Shown: positions 31,914 to 40,965, counted from the stretch's first letter. The stretch is DNA of 64,000 bases from CAMCHP01 sp036835325 (GCA_036835325.1 DAITMF010000007.1:17632-81631); one strand, 5' to 3'. Notes: generated by a model not told the origin, from the sequence alone. A program made the numbers and translations.

Positions 31914-33695
31914 GTGATTCTCGACACTTTCATCGCCGACGTACGCGACTACTTACTGAGCATCAGGCGCAAGCACGCCATGATTTGGTTGAGCGTTGTG
32001 GTTGGGATGGCCTCGGGTTTGGTGGCTGTGGCCTTGAAAAACGGGGTTTTCGCCATTCGCTACCTCCTCACGAACCATTTGGCCATCGATAAAATGAACT
32101 GGCTGTTTGTGGTGTATCCTATCATTGGCATTGGCATCACTTGGCTCATCATTAAGCGCTTGCTTCGCGGCAAGCACCCCGGCCCGGGAATACCTACAAC
32201 TTTGCAGGCCATCGCGCGGCGCCGCGGTCAAATGAAGCGGCAGCAAACCTACGCATCGGTCATCACGAGTGTGTTCACGGTTGGTTTTGGAGGCAGCGCC
32301 GGACTCGAAGCGCCGGCGGTGCAGGCCTGCGCCGGCATTGGCTCAAACCTCACAGCGGCGCTCAACATGAATTACAAAACGCGCACCCTGATGATTGGTT
32401 GCGCAGCGGCGGGCTCGCTTGCCGCGATGTTTAAAGCGCCGGTTGCCGCCATCGTGTTTGCCGTAGAAGTAATCATGATTGACCTTACCACGGCGAGCAT
32501 GGTTCCGTTGTTGATGGCATCATTGTCGGCGTTGCTAACCAGTTCATTGCTTATTGACGAGTCGCAATTGCTGAGCACCGATCGCTTGGAGTCGTTTCAA
32601 ATGCGTTTTTTGCCTTTTTACATCCTTTTGGGCGTGGCATCAGGCATTGCCGCCACCTATTTCAACCGCATTTACCTCGGCATAATTCGGCGTATGCAAG
32701 GCATGAAAAGCCTCACCAAGCGATTGCTGCTTGGCGGCAGTGTGATGGGCGTGCTGCTGTTCTTTTTCCCTCCACTTTACGGTGAGGGGTACGACGTACT
32801 CAATGCTTTTCTGCGCGATGACCTGCGCGAAGTCACCCTAAACTCGGTGTTTTATGAACTTCCGCTCAGCTCATGGGCCTTGTTGTTGTTCTTATTCGGC
32901 CTCTTGCTGCTCAAAGCCGTAGCGACCTCCATCACCTTGGGTGCGGGTGGCGTTGGCGGTATTTTCGCCCCCACCCTCTTCATGGGCGGAACCCTTGGTT
33001 TTCTATACTCCAAGCTCGTATCACGGGTTGAGTTTTTCGGTGTCATACCCACGGGAAGCTTCACCCTCTTGGGCATGGCCGGATTGATGGCCGGTGTGCT
33101 GCATGCGCCTTTAACCTCCATTTTTATGATTGCTGAAATCAGTGGAGGGTATCAGTTGTTTGTGCCGCTGATGTTCACGTCGGGCATCGCCTACTACACC
33201 AGCCGCATCTTCAATAAACATACCATTTATACAGCCGAACTGGCTGAACGGGGAGAACTCATCACCCACAACAAAGACCAAGCGGTGCTTACCTTGATGA
33301 ACCTCCAAGACGAAGTCGAGCGCGACTTCACCACCGTTTCGCCCGATAAAAGCCTACGCGAGTTGGTTGAGGTGGTTAAGAACGGCAAGCGCAATGTTTT
33401 CCCTGTGCTCGACTTCGAAAACCGGTTGATGGGCATCATCACCCTCGATGATTTGCGGCCGATCATGTTCAACACCGAATTGTACGATGAAATCAACGCC
33501 GGAAGTATTATGACCCTGCCTCCTGAAATCATCCGCTTGACCGACCGCATGGATGCCGTCGTCAAAAAGTTCGATGAATCGGGTGCCTGGAACTTACCTG
33601 TGGTTGACGACGACGCCCGCTACGTAGGCATGGTATCAAAGTCGCGCCTCTTCACCGCCTACCGAAAGGTGCTGGTTGATGTGAGCAATACCTAA
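31914..33695 (+). CDS. ClC-family chloride channel/transporter with CBS domains
   Basis: 593 residues. About ten hydrophobic segments form the ClC membrane domain (1-430). Selectivity-filter segments are visible: GGSAGLEAPAVQ (in place of the usual GxEGP, keeping Glu) and GAGGVGGIFAPTLFMGG, the GxFxP motif. The C-terminus has two CBS domains (about 450-590; MTLPPEIIRLTDRMDAVVKKFDESGAWNLPVVDDD), which bind adenosine nucleotides in this family. Whether it acts as channel or H+/Cl- antiporter cannot be told from the sequence. It starts with GTG; the next in-frame ATG is at 31980 and would remove the first amphipathic helix. Confidence 0.92.
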   Translation: MILDTFIADVRDYLLSIRRKHAMIWLSVVVGMASGLVAVALKNGVFAIRYLLTNHLAIDKMNWLFVVYPIIGIGITWLIIKRLLRGKHPGPGIPTTLQAIARRRGQMKRQQTYASVITSVFTVGFGGSAGLEAPAVQACAGIGSNLTAALNMNYKTRTLMIGCAAAGSLAAMFKAPVAAIVFAVEVIMIDLTTASMVPLLMASLSALLTSSLLIDESQLLSTDRLESFQMRFLPFYILLGVASGIAATYFNRIYLGIIRRMQGMKSLTKRLLLGGSVMGVLLFFFPPLYGEGYDVLNAFLRDDLREVTLNSVFYELPLSSWALLLFLFGLLLLKAVATSITLGAGGVGGIFAPTLFMGGTLGFLYSKLVSRVEFFGVIPTGSFTLLGMAGLMAGVLHAPLTSIFMIAEISGGYQLFVPLMFTSGIAYYTSRIFNKHTIYTAELAERGELITHNKDQAVLTLMNLQDEVERDFTTVSPDKSLRELVEVVKNGKRNVFPVLDFENRLMGIITLDDLRPIMFNTELYDEINAGSIMTLPPEIIRLTDRMDAVVKKFDESGAWNLPVVDDDARYVGMVSKSRLFTAYRKVLVDVSNT

Positions 33696-33737
33696 TTCAG
33701 TGCGACCGAAGTCACCCTGCTTAATTCAGCCGGCGCT

Positions 33738-33745
33738 TACCTTTG
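33738..33745 (+). promoter_or_regulatory. -7 element of the acetolactate-decarboxylase-like lipoprotein
   Basis: TACCTTTG, a perfect TAnnTTTG match, 17 nt before ATG 33763. It supports that start over ATG 33700, which is upstream of the promoter. Confidence 0.7.
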
Positions 33746-33762
33746 GCAAAGACCATTGCACC

Positions 33763-34515
33763 ATGTTCAAACGCTTCATTTACTTCTTCTTCATTGCACT
33801 TGCTTTGGTTGGCTGCACACACCCATCCCCGCAGGGAGAAATAGAAAGCCCTCAGCTTCGCACTGAAAAACCCCGCATCATCGGCGCCATGCGCAATGTC
33901 ATGTGGAAGGGGGAACTCTTCGCCCGTATCAAACTCGACACCTTGAGCAACTGGGAAAACCTCTACGCCCTGGGCCCAATTGAAGGGTTAAAGGGTGAAT
34001 TTGCTGTGTATAACGGACGCGGATACCGCTCGTCTGTGGTTGACGGACGAGTCGTCGTTACCGAAACACGTGAAATTGAAGCGCCCTTTACCGGCTACGG
34101 CTATGTACGCGATTGGCAAAGCGTTCCGTTGCCTGATTCGGTGAAAACCACCGCAGCGCTCGATGCATGGCTTGATGCTCATGTCGAACCCAACGGTGAA
34201 CCCTTTTTCTTTGCCATCGATGCCTTGATCGAAAACGCCGTTTACCATGTTATGGATTTGCCGGATGGTACCGTTGTTGACTCTCCCGATGTCGCACATG
34301 AACTGGGAAGAAAATTCTTCGACTTCAGTGGTAGGGCTGACTTGCTCGGCTTTTTCGGACGAAACTACAAGGGCATTTTCACGCACCACGATACGTTCAC
34401 ACACATCCATCTTCTGGCAGCTGATCGGTCAGTACTCGGACACCTTGACACCTTGCTGCTCAGCAACGAAGGGCATAGCATTCGGCTGCCTTCAGACATC
34501 GCGCTAATGAAATAA
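33763..34515 (+). CDS. Lipoprotein of the acetolactate decarboxylase (BudA/AlsD) family
   Basis: 250 residues. Signal peptide with lipobox LVGC (Cys 16). The mature part matches the acetolactate decarboxylase pattern: an N-terminal LxxLGPIEGLKGEFAVYNGRGY block (the LDGE segment in the enzymes) and a C-terminal GFFGRNYKGIFTHHDTFTHIHLLAADRSVLGH block. The zinc ligands of the family are His-x-His-x10-His; here they are His214, His216 and His227 with exact spacing. In the known enzymes the reaction is 2-acetolactate to acetoin, in the cytoplasm; a lipid-anchored form outside the inner membrane cannot easily reach that substrate, so its role may differ. No biosynthetic acetolactate gene is in the window. 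Confidence 0.75.
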   Translation: MFKRFIYFFFIALALVGCTHPSPQGEIESPQLRTEKPRIIGAMRNVMWKGELFARIKLDTLSNWENLYALGPIEGLKGEFAVYNGRGYRSSVVDGRVVVTETREIEAPFTGYGYVRDWQSVPLPDSVKTTAALDAWLDAHVEPNGEPFFFAIDALIENAVYHVMDLPDGTVVDSPDVAHELGRKFFDFSGRADLLGFFGRNYKGIFTHHDTFTHIHLLAADRSVLGHLDTLLLSNEGHSIRLPSDIALMK

Positions 34516-34563
34516 CCAATTGTGAATCTTCCTAAAAACCGAACATTCACCACTATTTCAAGT

Positions 34564-34571
34564 TAACTTTG
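34564..34571 (+). promoter_or_regulatory. -7 element of the bacilliredoxin gene
   Basis: TAACTTTG, a perfect TAnnTTTG match, 20 nt before ATG 34592. Confidence 0.7.
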
Positions 34572-34591
34572 TTGTCTAAAATTCTTACGAT

Positions 34592-35002
34592 ATGTATCCA
34601 CCAGAACTGGTAGCTCCCATGAAACAGGAGCTGGTGCGCGAGGGCTTCAACGAGCTCATAACCCCTGAACAGGTTGACGCCGCCGTCAATGCCGAAGGCA
34701 CAACCCTCGTGGTTCTCAATAGCGTTTGCGGATGCGCTGCAGGTTCAATGCGTCCAGGTGTTCGCATGGCCGTTCAACACGCCAAATTGCCCGCACGTTT
34801 GACTACAGCGTTTGCCGGTGTTGACCGCGACGCCGTTGACCGCGCCCGCAAGTACATGCTGCCCTACCCACCGTCGTCGCCGTCTATCGGTTTGTTCAAA
34901 GACGGGCGCCTTGTGCACATGGTCGAGCGCCATCACATTGAAGGCCGCACGGCAGAAATGATTGCCGAGCACCTCAAAGCCGCCTTTGACGAGTTTTGCT
35001 AA
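34592..35002 (+). CDS. BrxA/BrxB family bacilliredoxin (YphP/YqiW)
   Basis: 136 residues. Thioredoxin-fold disulfide isomerase-like protein with the CGC active site at residues 46-48 (NSVCGCAAG). In Firmicutes this family removes bacillithiol from proteins; some Bacteroidota also make bacillithiol. It has its own promoter and terminator. The N-terminus MYPPELVAPMKQELVREGF is the family hallmark. Confidence 0.92.
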   Translation: MYPPELVAPMKQELVREGFNELITPEQVDAAVNAEGTTLVVLNSVCGCAAGSMRPGVRMAVQHAKLPARLTTAFAGVDRDAVDRARKYMLPYPPSSPSIGLFKDGRLVHMVERHHIEGRTAEMIAEHLKAAFDEFC

Positions 35003-35022
35003 GCCTTTCAAACGGCCCAACG

Positions 35023-35052
35023 AAAGCGATTCCAACCGGAGTCGCTTTTTTT
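35023..35052 (+). terminator. Rho-independent terminator after bacilliredoxin
   Basis: Stem AAAGCGATTCC/GGAGTCGCTTT with one wobble and loop AACC, followed by T residues (GCTTTTTTT). Confidence 0.85.
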
Positions 35053-35146
35053 GTAAGTCATTACTGACAAGCAACTCGGCCGGAGGCTGACGTTCACGCC
35101 GCGGTTCTCCCCGTACAAATGGGCACAACCCTTTTCGGTTGATGCC

Positions 35147-37612
35147 ATGAAAACATTCGCGCTCACTTGTCTATTTTTTCTTCTCGCCTTCGGCGGATGG
35201 TCGGCCAATGCACCTCTGCCCTCCGGAATGAAGAAGCTCAAAAGCGCCGAACAACGGTTTAGTGAGTTTGATTATTTCGATGCCTTGGATGGATTCAAGG
35301 CCGTTCACGAAGACGTACCTGACAACACCTTCGCCGTGCGGCGCATCGCCGACTGCTACCGCCTAATGGGTGTACCCGAAGAAGCGCTGGTTTGGTACGC
35401 CAAACTCCAAGACATGGGCGGATACGACGACGAAGACGACCTCCACATGGCCGAAGTACTTCGAAAACTCGGACGGTTTGAAGCTGCCCTCGACAAAACA
35501 CGCAGCTTCGCCAAGTACATGCCCGATGATTCACGCGGACGGCGCATCCTCGCACAACCCAATTACCATGTTGACCTCAACGAGAACGGACAAAAAGTCA
35601 ACGTAGAGGCGTCAAACACCAACGTGAAACGCGCCCTCCTACCTCCAACCGAAGTCAACGAACTGCTGTACATACCCATTGCCACCGAAATCGACGGGCC
35701 GTGGTACGCCCATCGGCGAAACCTCGTTAGCTACGACCTCTTCCAAACCTCGGTTGACGAAGCCTACAACTTGGTGTCAGCCGAACTTGTTGATGGTGAA
35801 ATCAATACCCAACACTCTGACGGGCCCTCTTGCTATGACTCCAAGCGTGAAACACTTCTCGTGACACGCTTCTTCTCAAAGCGCGGAAAACCCGTAATCG
35901 ACGAGCAAGGCGAAGTGTATGCCATGATCTTTGCCTACAAACTCAACGGCAGCAAATGGGAAATCGGCGATGAGTTCCCTTTCAATGACCACACCAGCAG
36001 CACCGCCTACCCTGCCCTCTCAAACGACGGCAACACCCTTTACTTTGCGTCAAATCGGCCCGGTGGGTTCGGCGGAATGGACCTCTGGAAATCAACTTGG
36101 GATACCAAACAAAAGCAGTGGACGGAGCCCGTCAATCTTGGTCCCGACATCAACACCGAAGGCAACGAAATTTACCCACAAATCAGCAAAAGCGGCGAAT
36201 TGAGCTTCGCCTCCGATGGTCACCCCGGTTTGGGCGGACTTGACATCTTCATGGCCGATTTGCGTACAACACCCTTCACGGTTCGCAACCCCGGGATGCC
36301 CCTAAACACCCCCGACGACGACTTTGGCCTCATGTACATCGGCGATGAGTATGGCTATTTCTGCAGCGATCGCAATGCCGAAAACGGTGGCGATGACCTG
36401 TTTTGGTGGGAAGGCATGCGCGAAACCATTGAAGCCTCCGTGATGTTGATGGATGCACTCGGAAACCCCATGTACCCTGCACACGTTGAAATACGCAACG
36501 TCAGAACCGACAAAAGCGTGAATGCTTCCGGTTTGCGCGGAAGCTTCGCAGCCGTGTTCAACGGACGCGATTCGTACGAAATCACGTGGAGCCACCAAGG
36601 CAAAGAGCATGCGCTGTTCTGCCGTCCGGAAAGCGATGAATTCGGGCTTCGCTACATCTACGCATCGCGCTCCGGAGATGACGTCATGGCCGATGCAGCC
36701 CTGACGAGCTACAAAGAGAGCGCCTTCCGCAAGAAGAAAATCCACCTAGGCTCTTCTACAGCAAAAAACCTCACCGATTCAGAAGCCTACCCAACGAAAG
36801 AAACCGCTGAACCGAGCTACCTTATCGCGTCATGGAGTGAAGGCATCACCGACGCTCCTCATCCTGCCGAAGGCAGTAAAATCATCTTCAAAAACCTTGA
36901 AACAGGTGCAGTGGTCAGCGCAACCGTGCGCGGAAACCGTGCAGCATTGCCGGCCGACCCGCGCCACATGCACGCTATGACCTGGACCGATGCCGCTGAC
37001 CGAAAAAACGTGCGCTACCTCAAACCAGCCGAATGGGCTGAAACCGGCCTCGCATTCACCGATGGCGAACCGTGTCTGTTGCAGGTGAGCGACTACGCAC
37101 TGTACGCCAATATCAATGCTGTACCAACCTCTGACATTGTGGCCAATGCGCTTGTTGCCTCGGCAGTGAATGGCATTCTCTTGGAAGATGCCCCTGAACT
37201 GCTCTCGCGCTACGTCGACGCCGGACGCAAGGTTCTGTTGACTGAAGGCCTTACGCAGATTCATGCAGAAGATGTGTACTTCGGCTTTGACCGAACCGAC
37301 ATTTCAAGCGATGAATTCCGCAAACTTGATGAATTGGCCGAATTGGCGACCAAAATGCCCGGTGCCATCATCCGCATTCGGGCGCACACCGACTCGCGCG
37401 GCAGCGGCACCTACAACGCTATGCTATCGCGTAAGCGCGCTGAAAGCGCGAAGCAGAGTTTACTAAAGCTTGGCGTCAACGAAGCCCAAGTCACCATTGA
37501 ATGGGCCGGCGAAAAAGAACTGGTCAACGAATGCGCTGACGGGGTGCGCTGCGACCCGCGCAAGCACCGCATGAACCGACGCGCCGAGGTGTACCTCGTG
37601 CTGCCTTCTTAA
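35147..37612 (+). CDS. PorE-like OmpA-family protein (TPR, WD40-like, OmpA)
   Basis: 821 residues: signal peptide (about 1-20), TPR-like helices (30-150; EALVWYAKLQDMGGYDDEDD), a PD40/WD40-like beta-propeller (about 200-410; AYPALSNDGNTLYFASNRPGGFGGMDLWKS, then SKSGELSFASDGHPGLGGLDIF), a middle beta-domain, and a C-terminal OmpA peptidoglycan-binding domain (about 710-818; VYFGFDRTDISSDEF, RIRAHTDSRGSGTYNAMLSRKRAESAKQ, MNRRAEVYL). This order is that of PorE, a T9SS-associated periplasmic protein, but Flavobacteriia encode many paralogues, so specific assignment is open. Confidence 0.8.
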   Translation: MKTFALTCLFFLLAFGGWSANAPLPSGMKKLKSAEQRFSEFDYFDALDGFKAVHEDVPDNTFAVRRIADCYRLMGVPEEALVWYAKLQDMGGYDDEDDLHMAEVLRKLGRFEAALDKTRSFAKYMPDDSRGRRILAQPNYHVDLNENGQKVNVEASNTNVKRALLPPTEVNELLYIPIATEIDGPWYAHRRNLVSYDLFQTSVDEAYNLVSAELVDGEINTQHSDGPSCYDSKRETLLVTRFFSKRGKPVIDEQGEVYAMIFAYKLNGSKWEIGDEFPFNDHTSSTAYPALSNDGNTLYFASNRPGGFGGMDLWKSTWDTKQKQWTEPVNLGPDINTEGNEIYPQISKSGELSFASDGHPGLGGLDIFMADLRTTPFTVRNPGMPLNTPDDDFGLMYIGDEYGYFCSDRNAENGGDDLFWWEGMRETIEASVMLMDALGNPMYPAHVEIRNVRTDKSVNASGLRGSFAAVFNGRDSYEITWSHQGKEHALFCRPESDEFGLRYIYASRSGDDVMADAALTSYKESAFRKKKIHLGSSTAKNLTDSEAYPTKETAEPSYLIASWSEGITDAPHPAEGSKIIFKNLETGAVVSATVRGNRAALPADPRHMHAMTWTDAADRKNVRYLKPAEWAETGLAFTDGEPCLLQVSDYALYANINAVPTSDIVANALVASAVNGILLEDAPELLSRYVDAGRKVLLTEGLTQIHAEDVYFGFDRTDISSDEFRKLDELAELATKMPGAIIRIRAHTDSRGSGTYNAMLSRKRAESAKQSLLKLGVNEAQVTIEWAGEKELVNECADGVRCDPRKHRMNRRAEVYLVLPS

Positions 37613-37661
37613 AAACGGATACAACCTACACTAGCCGTTCCCGGCATGTATTAACCAATAC

Positions 37662-37692
37662 AGAAGACCGCCTTCGGGCGGTTCTTTTTTTT
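37662..37692 (+). terminator. Rho-independent terminator after the PorE-like gene
   Basis: Stem around GACCGCC-TTCG-GGCGGTTC followed by eight T, about 50 nt past the stop. The T run abuts the stop codon of the convergent SpoIIE gene. Confidence 0.8.
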
Positions 37693-39472
37693 AGATCTGC
37701 AGACCAATCACCAGAATGTCGTCAACCTGATCGAGGCGGCGCATCCACGTCACCAGCACCTCATTCAAACGGTGATGCTGCGCCTCAGGCGGCAAGGTGG
37801 AAATCTCAAGCAGGAGTTCTCTGAAACGCTTCTTCATGAACTTCTTGCCGTTTGGTCCGCCGAATTGGTCTACATAACCATCGGTAAACACATACACCAT
37901 GTCGCCTTTCTGTACGTTGAATGTATGATTGGTGTACTTCTTTTCACCGTGGTTGAACGAGCCAATGCTAAAGCGGTCAGGTTCGGCCACGACTACATCA
38001 CTCCCGCGTACGATGTACAGCGGTTGGTAGGCACCTGAATACTCCAACTCACCCGTCTCAGCGTCGTAGCTGAGAAAGGCCATGTCCATTCCATCCTGCA
38101 GTTGCGTTTCGTCGTTGGTGTCGGGCCGCAAAGCCTCCAGCGCCAAACGGTTGAGGTTATCAAGGATTTGGCCGGGCTTGGTGAACACCTTTGTGACGTG
38201 ATTGAGCAGGTTGTGCCCAACCAAACTCATGAATGCGCCGGGAACACCGTGGCCTGTGCAGTCAACACAGGCGACCATTTTTCGCTTCCCCGAAACTTTG
38301 AACCAATAAAAATCGCCCGAAACGATGTCGCGGGGCTTGTAAAACACAAACGACTCAGGAAACATGCCTGAGATGACCTCCGGGGTTGGCAAAATCGCTT
38401 GCTGAATTCGGCGTGCGTAGTTAATGGAGTCTGTGAGGTCTTTGTACAGCTCGGTCACGCGTTCTTTTTGCCGTGTGATCTCTTCTTTTTGCCGCACCAC
38501 TTCGTTGGTGCGTTCTTCGACTTTGCGTTCGAGAAGACGTTCGCTTGCGGCCAGGTCATCGCGCATTTTCAGCAGAGCGTAACCGAGCTCATCGTCTTCA
38601 GAAAGGGGTGAATACTGCGCTTCGAAATTCCCTCGGCCGACTTCGAACGAAAATTCGCGGGTCTTCTTCAACCCGTCAACAAGTCGATTGACTGCAAAGG
38701 CCATGTCGCCTATTTCGTCAGGCGTAACCTTGACCGAGTTGCGCGGGTAGATGCCTTTGCCGAGGTAGAGCAGGGTGCGCTTGAGCTTGCTTACCGGCTT
38801 TACAATGGAGCGCGAAACGAGCACTGCAATGAGCACACCTGCAATGAGTATGAGAATGGAGATGTTGCCTGCGATAAAGGCCAAGTCATCGCTGCGCGCG
38901 TTCATTTCGTTGGTGGCTGCCAGCAGGCGCTCGCGCTGCGCCCTGAGCAAGTCTTCAACCAAGCGTTCGACTTCTTGCGTACAGTAGTCAACACCCTCGC
39001 CCTGCAAGAGGAGGTACTCCACCTTCATGATTGACATGGGGTCAGTGTAGCTGTCGAAATCGGGCAATTCAACCATGATTTGCCGGTACACGATGAAGAG
39101 ACGGTCAGCGGCCCGGTGCAAATCAGCTACCCGATCACGGCCTGATTTCCATCGGGTTGAAACGCTATCGAGACGGGCGATTTCGCCCGGAATAATTAAC
39201 AACATAAGCTCGGCCAGCTCAGTTTTCTCAGGAACATCGGCTCGGCTTTGAACCGTTGCCCAGTGCCGAATGAGCACCTTCGAATAGGCAACATGAGCCG
39301 ATAATTTCTCAAGTGTTTCAATGCCCGGGGTGATGACCTCGTTGATCTCACGGTTGATTTCACGGCTTGCTTGAATGGTTTGCCGCGTCACGACGAAAAG
39401 CACACCTACCAAAACAATGAAGGCCCCGAATCCGAGGCCGATCTTCCAGGGTATGGTAAAGCGTAAGCTCAT
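37691..39472 (-). CDS. Membrane SpoIIE-family phosphatase with HAMP domain
   Basis: 593 residues. Two membrane segments (about 8-30 and 196-218) flank a mostly helical periplasmic sensor region. A HAMP domain (about 218-270; SRSIVKPVSKLKRTLLYLGKG), a second HAMP-like linker and a coiled coil (about 300-355; ERTNEVVRQKEEITRQKERVTELYK) follow. The PP2C/SpoIIE domain (about 360-593) has SGDFYW, VDCTGHGVPGA, FTDGYVDQFGG and VDDILVIGL, all the metal-binding Asp positions. Third gene of the operon after a YfiR-like and a TPR protein (gap 6 nt). I infer that it is a signal-dependent protein phosphatase acting on an anti-anti-sigma (STAS) protein, none of which is in the window. Confidence 0.88.
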   Translation of the reverse strand: MSLRFTIPWKIGLGFGAFIVLVGVLFVVTRQTIQASREINREINEVITPGIETLEKLSAHVAYSKVLIRHWATVQSRADVPEKTELAELMLLIIPGEIARLDSVSTRWKSGRDRVADLHRAADRLFIVYRQIMVELPDFDSYTDPMSIMKVEYLLLQGEGVDYCTQEVERLVEDLLRAQRERLLAATNEMNARSDDLAFIAGNISILILIAGVLIAVLVSRSIVKPVSKLKRTLLYLGKGIYPRNSVKVTPDEIGDMAFAVNRLVDGLKKTREFSFEVGRGNFEAQYSPLSEDDELGYALLKMRDDLAASERLLERKVEERTNEVVRQKEEITRQKERVTELYKDLTDSINYARRIQQAILPTPEVISGMFPESFVFYKPRDIVSGDFYWFKVSGKRKMVACVDCTGHGVPGAFMSLVGHNLLNHVTKVFTKPGQILDNLNRLALEALRPDTNDETQLQDGMDMAFLSYDAETGELEYSGAYQPLYIVRGSDVVVAEPDRFSIGSFNHGEKKYTNHTFNVQKGDMVYVFTDGYVDQFGGPNGKKFMKKRFRELLLEISTLPPEAQHHRLNEVLVTWMRRLDQVDDILVIGLQI

Positions 39473-39478
39473 CGGTGT

Positions 39479-40420
39479 TTAGTCGTCGAGTTTGTTTTGA
39501 CGAATGAGTTCTTCGAGCAACTGCTGGTAGGTCGACGCTTGGTCGTTTTCGCTCAAACTGCGGTAAATGGCCATCAAGCCACCCAGCGTTTTTCGGTGGT
39601 CGGGCTTGAGTTCGTGGGCCTTTCGCATGTAGGGCAGCGCCAATTTGAAAAGTGCGATGCACTCTTCCTGGATGCGAATCAACTCATAGATCTCGGTGTT
39701 GTGATCGATTTGTTTGATTTTGTACACTCCATGGTTGTAGTGGCTAACTGCCAAGTTGTAGTTGGCCTGAAAATCGTTAGGCGCAAGGTCAATGGCCTGC
39801 TGCAAGTAGGCATTTGACTTAGCGTAGTACACCGAGCTGTTGAGCGGGTCTTTCTCGTAAATCAGTCGGCAGCCGCGCGCCATGTTTTTGTAAAACTCTA
39901 CGTCTTGCGCGGCAAAGTCGCGGTTGGGCTCAATGCGTTTGTACAGCGTTTTGTAGCGGAGGTAGTAGCGTTCAGGCGCTTCGATGTGGGCAGCAGAGAG
40001 TGATCGCGTGAGCAGAACGGCATCGTTGTAGTATGAGAGCGCCAGGTAGCTCAGGGCCTTGGTGTTGTTTTCATTGAGTTCGCCTTCGGCGGATGGTTGC
40101 TTGGCGAGCAGATCCATGCTGTAAAGGATGGCTTCGACAGCAACATCTCTGTTTTCGGATTGTGGATTGCCCTTGTCGATGTCTTTGTAGATTTCTTTGA
40201 AGATGTAGCCTTTGACGTACCACGTGTACGCCGACTGCCCCTCTTCTTTGCTTTGCAATGCCTGCACGATGGAGGTTTTTGCGGCCATGAGGTCGCCGGT
40301 TTGCACGCGCTGGATGGCCTGCGTGGTGATCGGCCCCGGCTGCGCAAACGCACCAACTGCAGTCAGCACAATGCTGAACAGCAGCAGAAGGCTACGGAAG
40401 ATCAGTTGCTGATTGCCCAT
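39479..40420 (-). CDS. Secreted tetratricopeptide-repeat protein
   Basis: 313 residues. Signal peptide (QQLIFRSLLLLFSIVLTAVGAFAQ), then TPR helices throughout (YTWYVKGYIFKEIYKD, VYYAKSNAYLQQAIDLAPNDFQANYNLAVSHYNHG, MRKAHELKPDHRKTLGGLMAIYRSL). Overlaps the 3' end of the YfiR-like gene by 19 nt and is followed after 6 nt by the SpoIIE gene. Likely a periplasmic scaffold for the sensor module, by inference. Confidence 0.82.
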   Translation of the reverse strand: MGNQQLIFRSLLLLFSIVLTAVGAFAQPGPITTQAIQRVQTGDLMAAKTSIVQALQSKEEGQSAYTWYVKGYIFKEIYKDIDKGNPQSENRDVAVEAILYSMDLLAKQPSAEGELNENNTKALSYLALSYYNDAVLLTRSLSAAHIEAPERYYLRYKTLYKRIEPNRDFAAQDVEFYKNMARGCRLIYEKDPLNSSVYYAKSNAYLQQAIDLAPNDFQANYNLAVSHYNHGVYKIKQIDHNTEIYELIRIQEECIALFKLALPYMRKAHELKPDHRKTLGGLMAIYRSLSENDQASTYQQLLEELIRQNKLDD

Positions 40421-40941
40421 AACAGTATCGTTGATCCGATGGATATCTTTCGCCGTTGGGCTTCATCGGTATTGATCATATAACGTGTTCCATTGTCAAC
40501 CACCACAAAGGCGATGGCGGCGCCCCGTTTCAGGTTGTCTTTACCGTCGCTCACGAAAAGGGTTGATTTATTGGCCGCTGCTGAAGCTAGCTTCTTGAGC
40601 GCTTCGCCGTCTTTCGATGGAGCATAAACGATGTGGTAAAAACTTTTATCGTCGGGCTTGTCAATCAGATGCACTTCAAGCGCCTGACTTCCGATGGGTT
40701 TGGTCGCGTACTTGGTTGACAGCTCTCTGAATACCCCTTCGTGTTTGTAAACCCCGATTTTGAAAGGCCCGTTCTTAGCCTCTGCCGGCCAATCGTTTGA
40801 GGTGGCAAACTTGAACAAATAGCTGGCCTTAAGAATGCCCACAGTATCGGCTTCCTCAAGCGGAGGGTCAGTTTGCTCAGGAGCAACTCCAATAAGCAGC
40901 ATTAGAGCCACCCACCATACGTACATTGCCTGTGCAATCAT
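40402..40941 (-). CDS. YfiR-like (DUF4154) periplasmic protein
   Basis: 179 residues. Signal peptide (MYVWWVALMLLIGVAPEQ region) then a DUF4154 domain (about 36-175: ILKASYLFKFATSNDWP, FKIGVYKHEGVFRELSTKYA, HIVYAPSKDGEALKKLASAA, TLFVSDGKDNLKRGAAIAFVVVD, RRKISIGSTILLWA). In Pseudomonas YfiR is a periplasmic repressor of the YfiN diguanylate cyclase and carries disulfides; this protein has no Cys at all. First gene of an operon with the TPR and SpoIIE genes. A perfect -7 TATTTTTG (40966-40973) lies 24 nt before the ATG. Confidence 0.85.
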   Translation of the reverse strand: MIAQAMYVWWVALMLLIGVAPEQTDPPLEEADTVGILKASYLFKFATSNDWPAEAKNGPFKIGVYKHEGVFRELSTKYATKPIGSQALEVHLIDKPDDKSFYHIVYAPSKDGEALKKLASAAANKSTLFVSDGKDNLKRGAAIAFVVVDNGTRYMINTDEAQRRKISIGSTILLWAISN

Positions 40942-40965
40942 GCCGATACTTCGCGCGTATTCTCA

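Noticed and set aside
31355..32092. Plus-strand open frame of 245 codons
   Set aside because: Antisense to the UspA gene and out of frame with the ClC gene; no domain seen.
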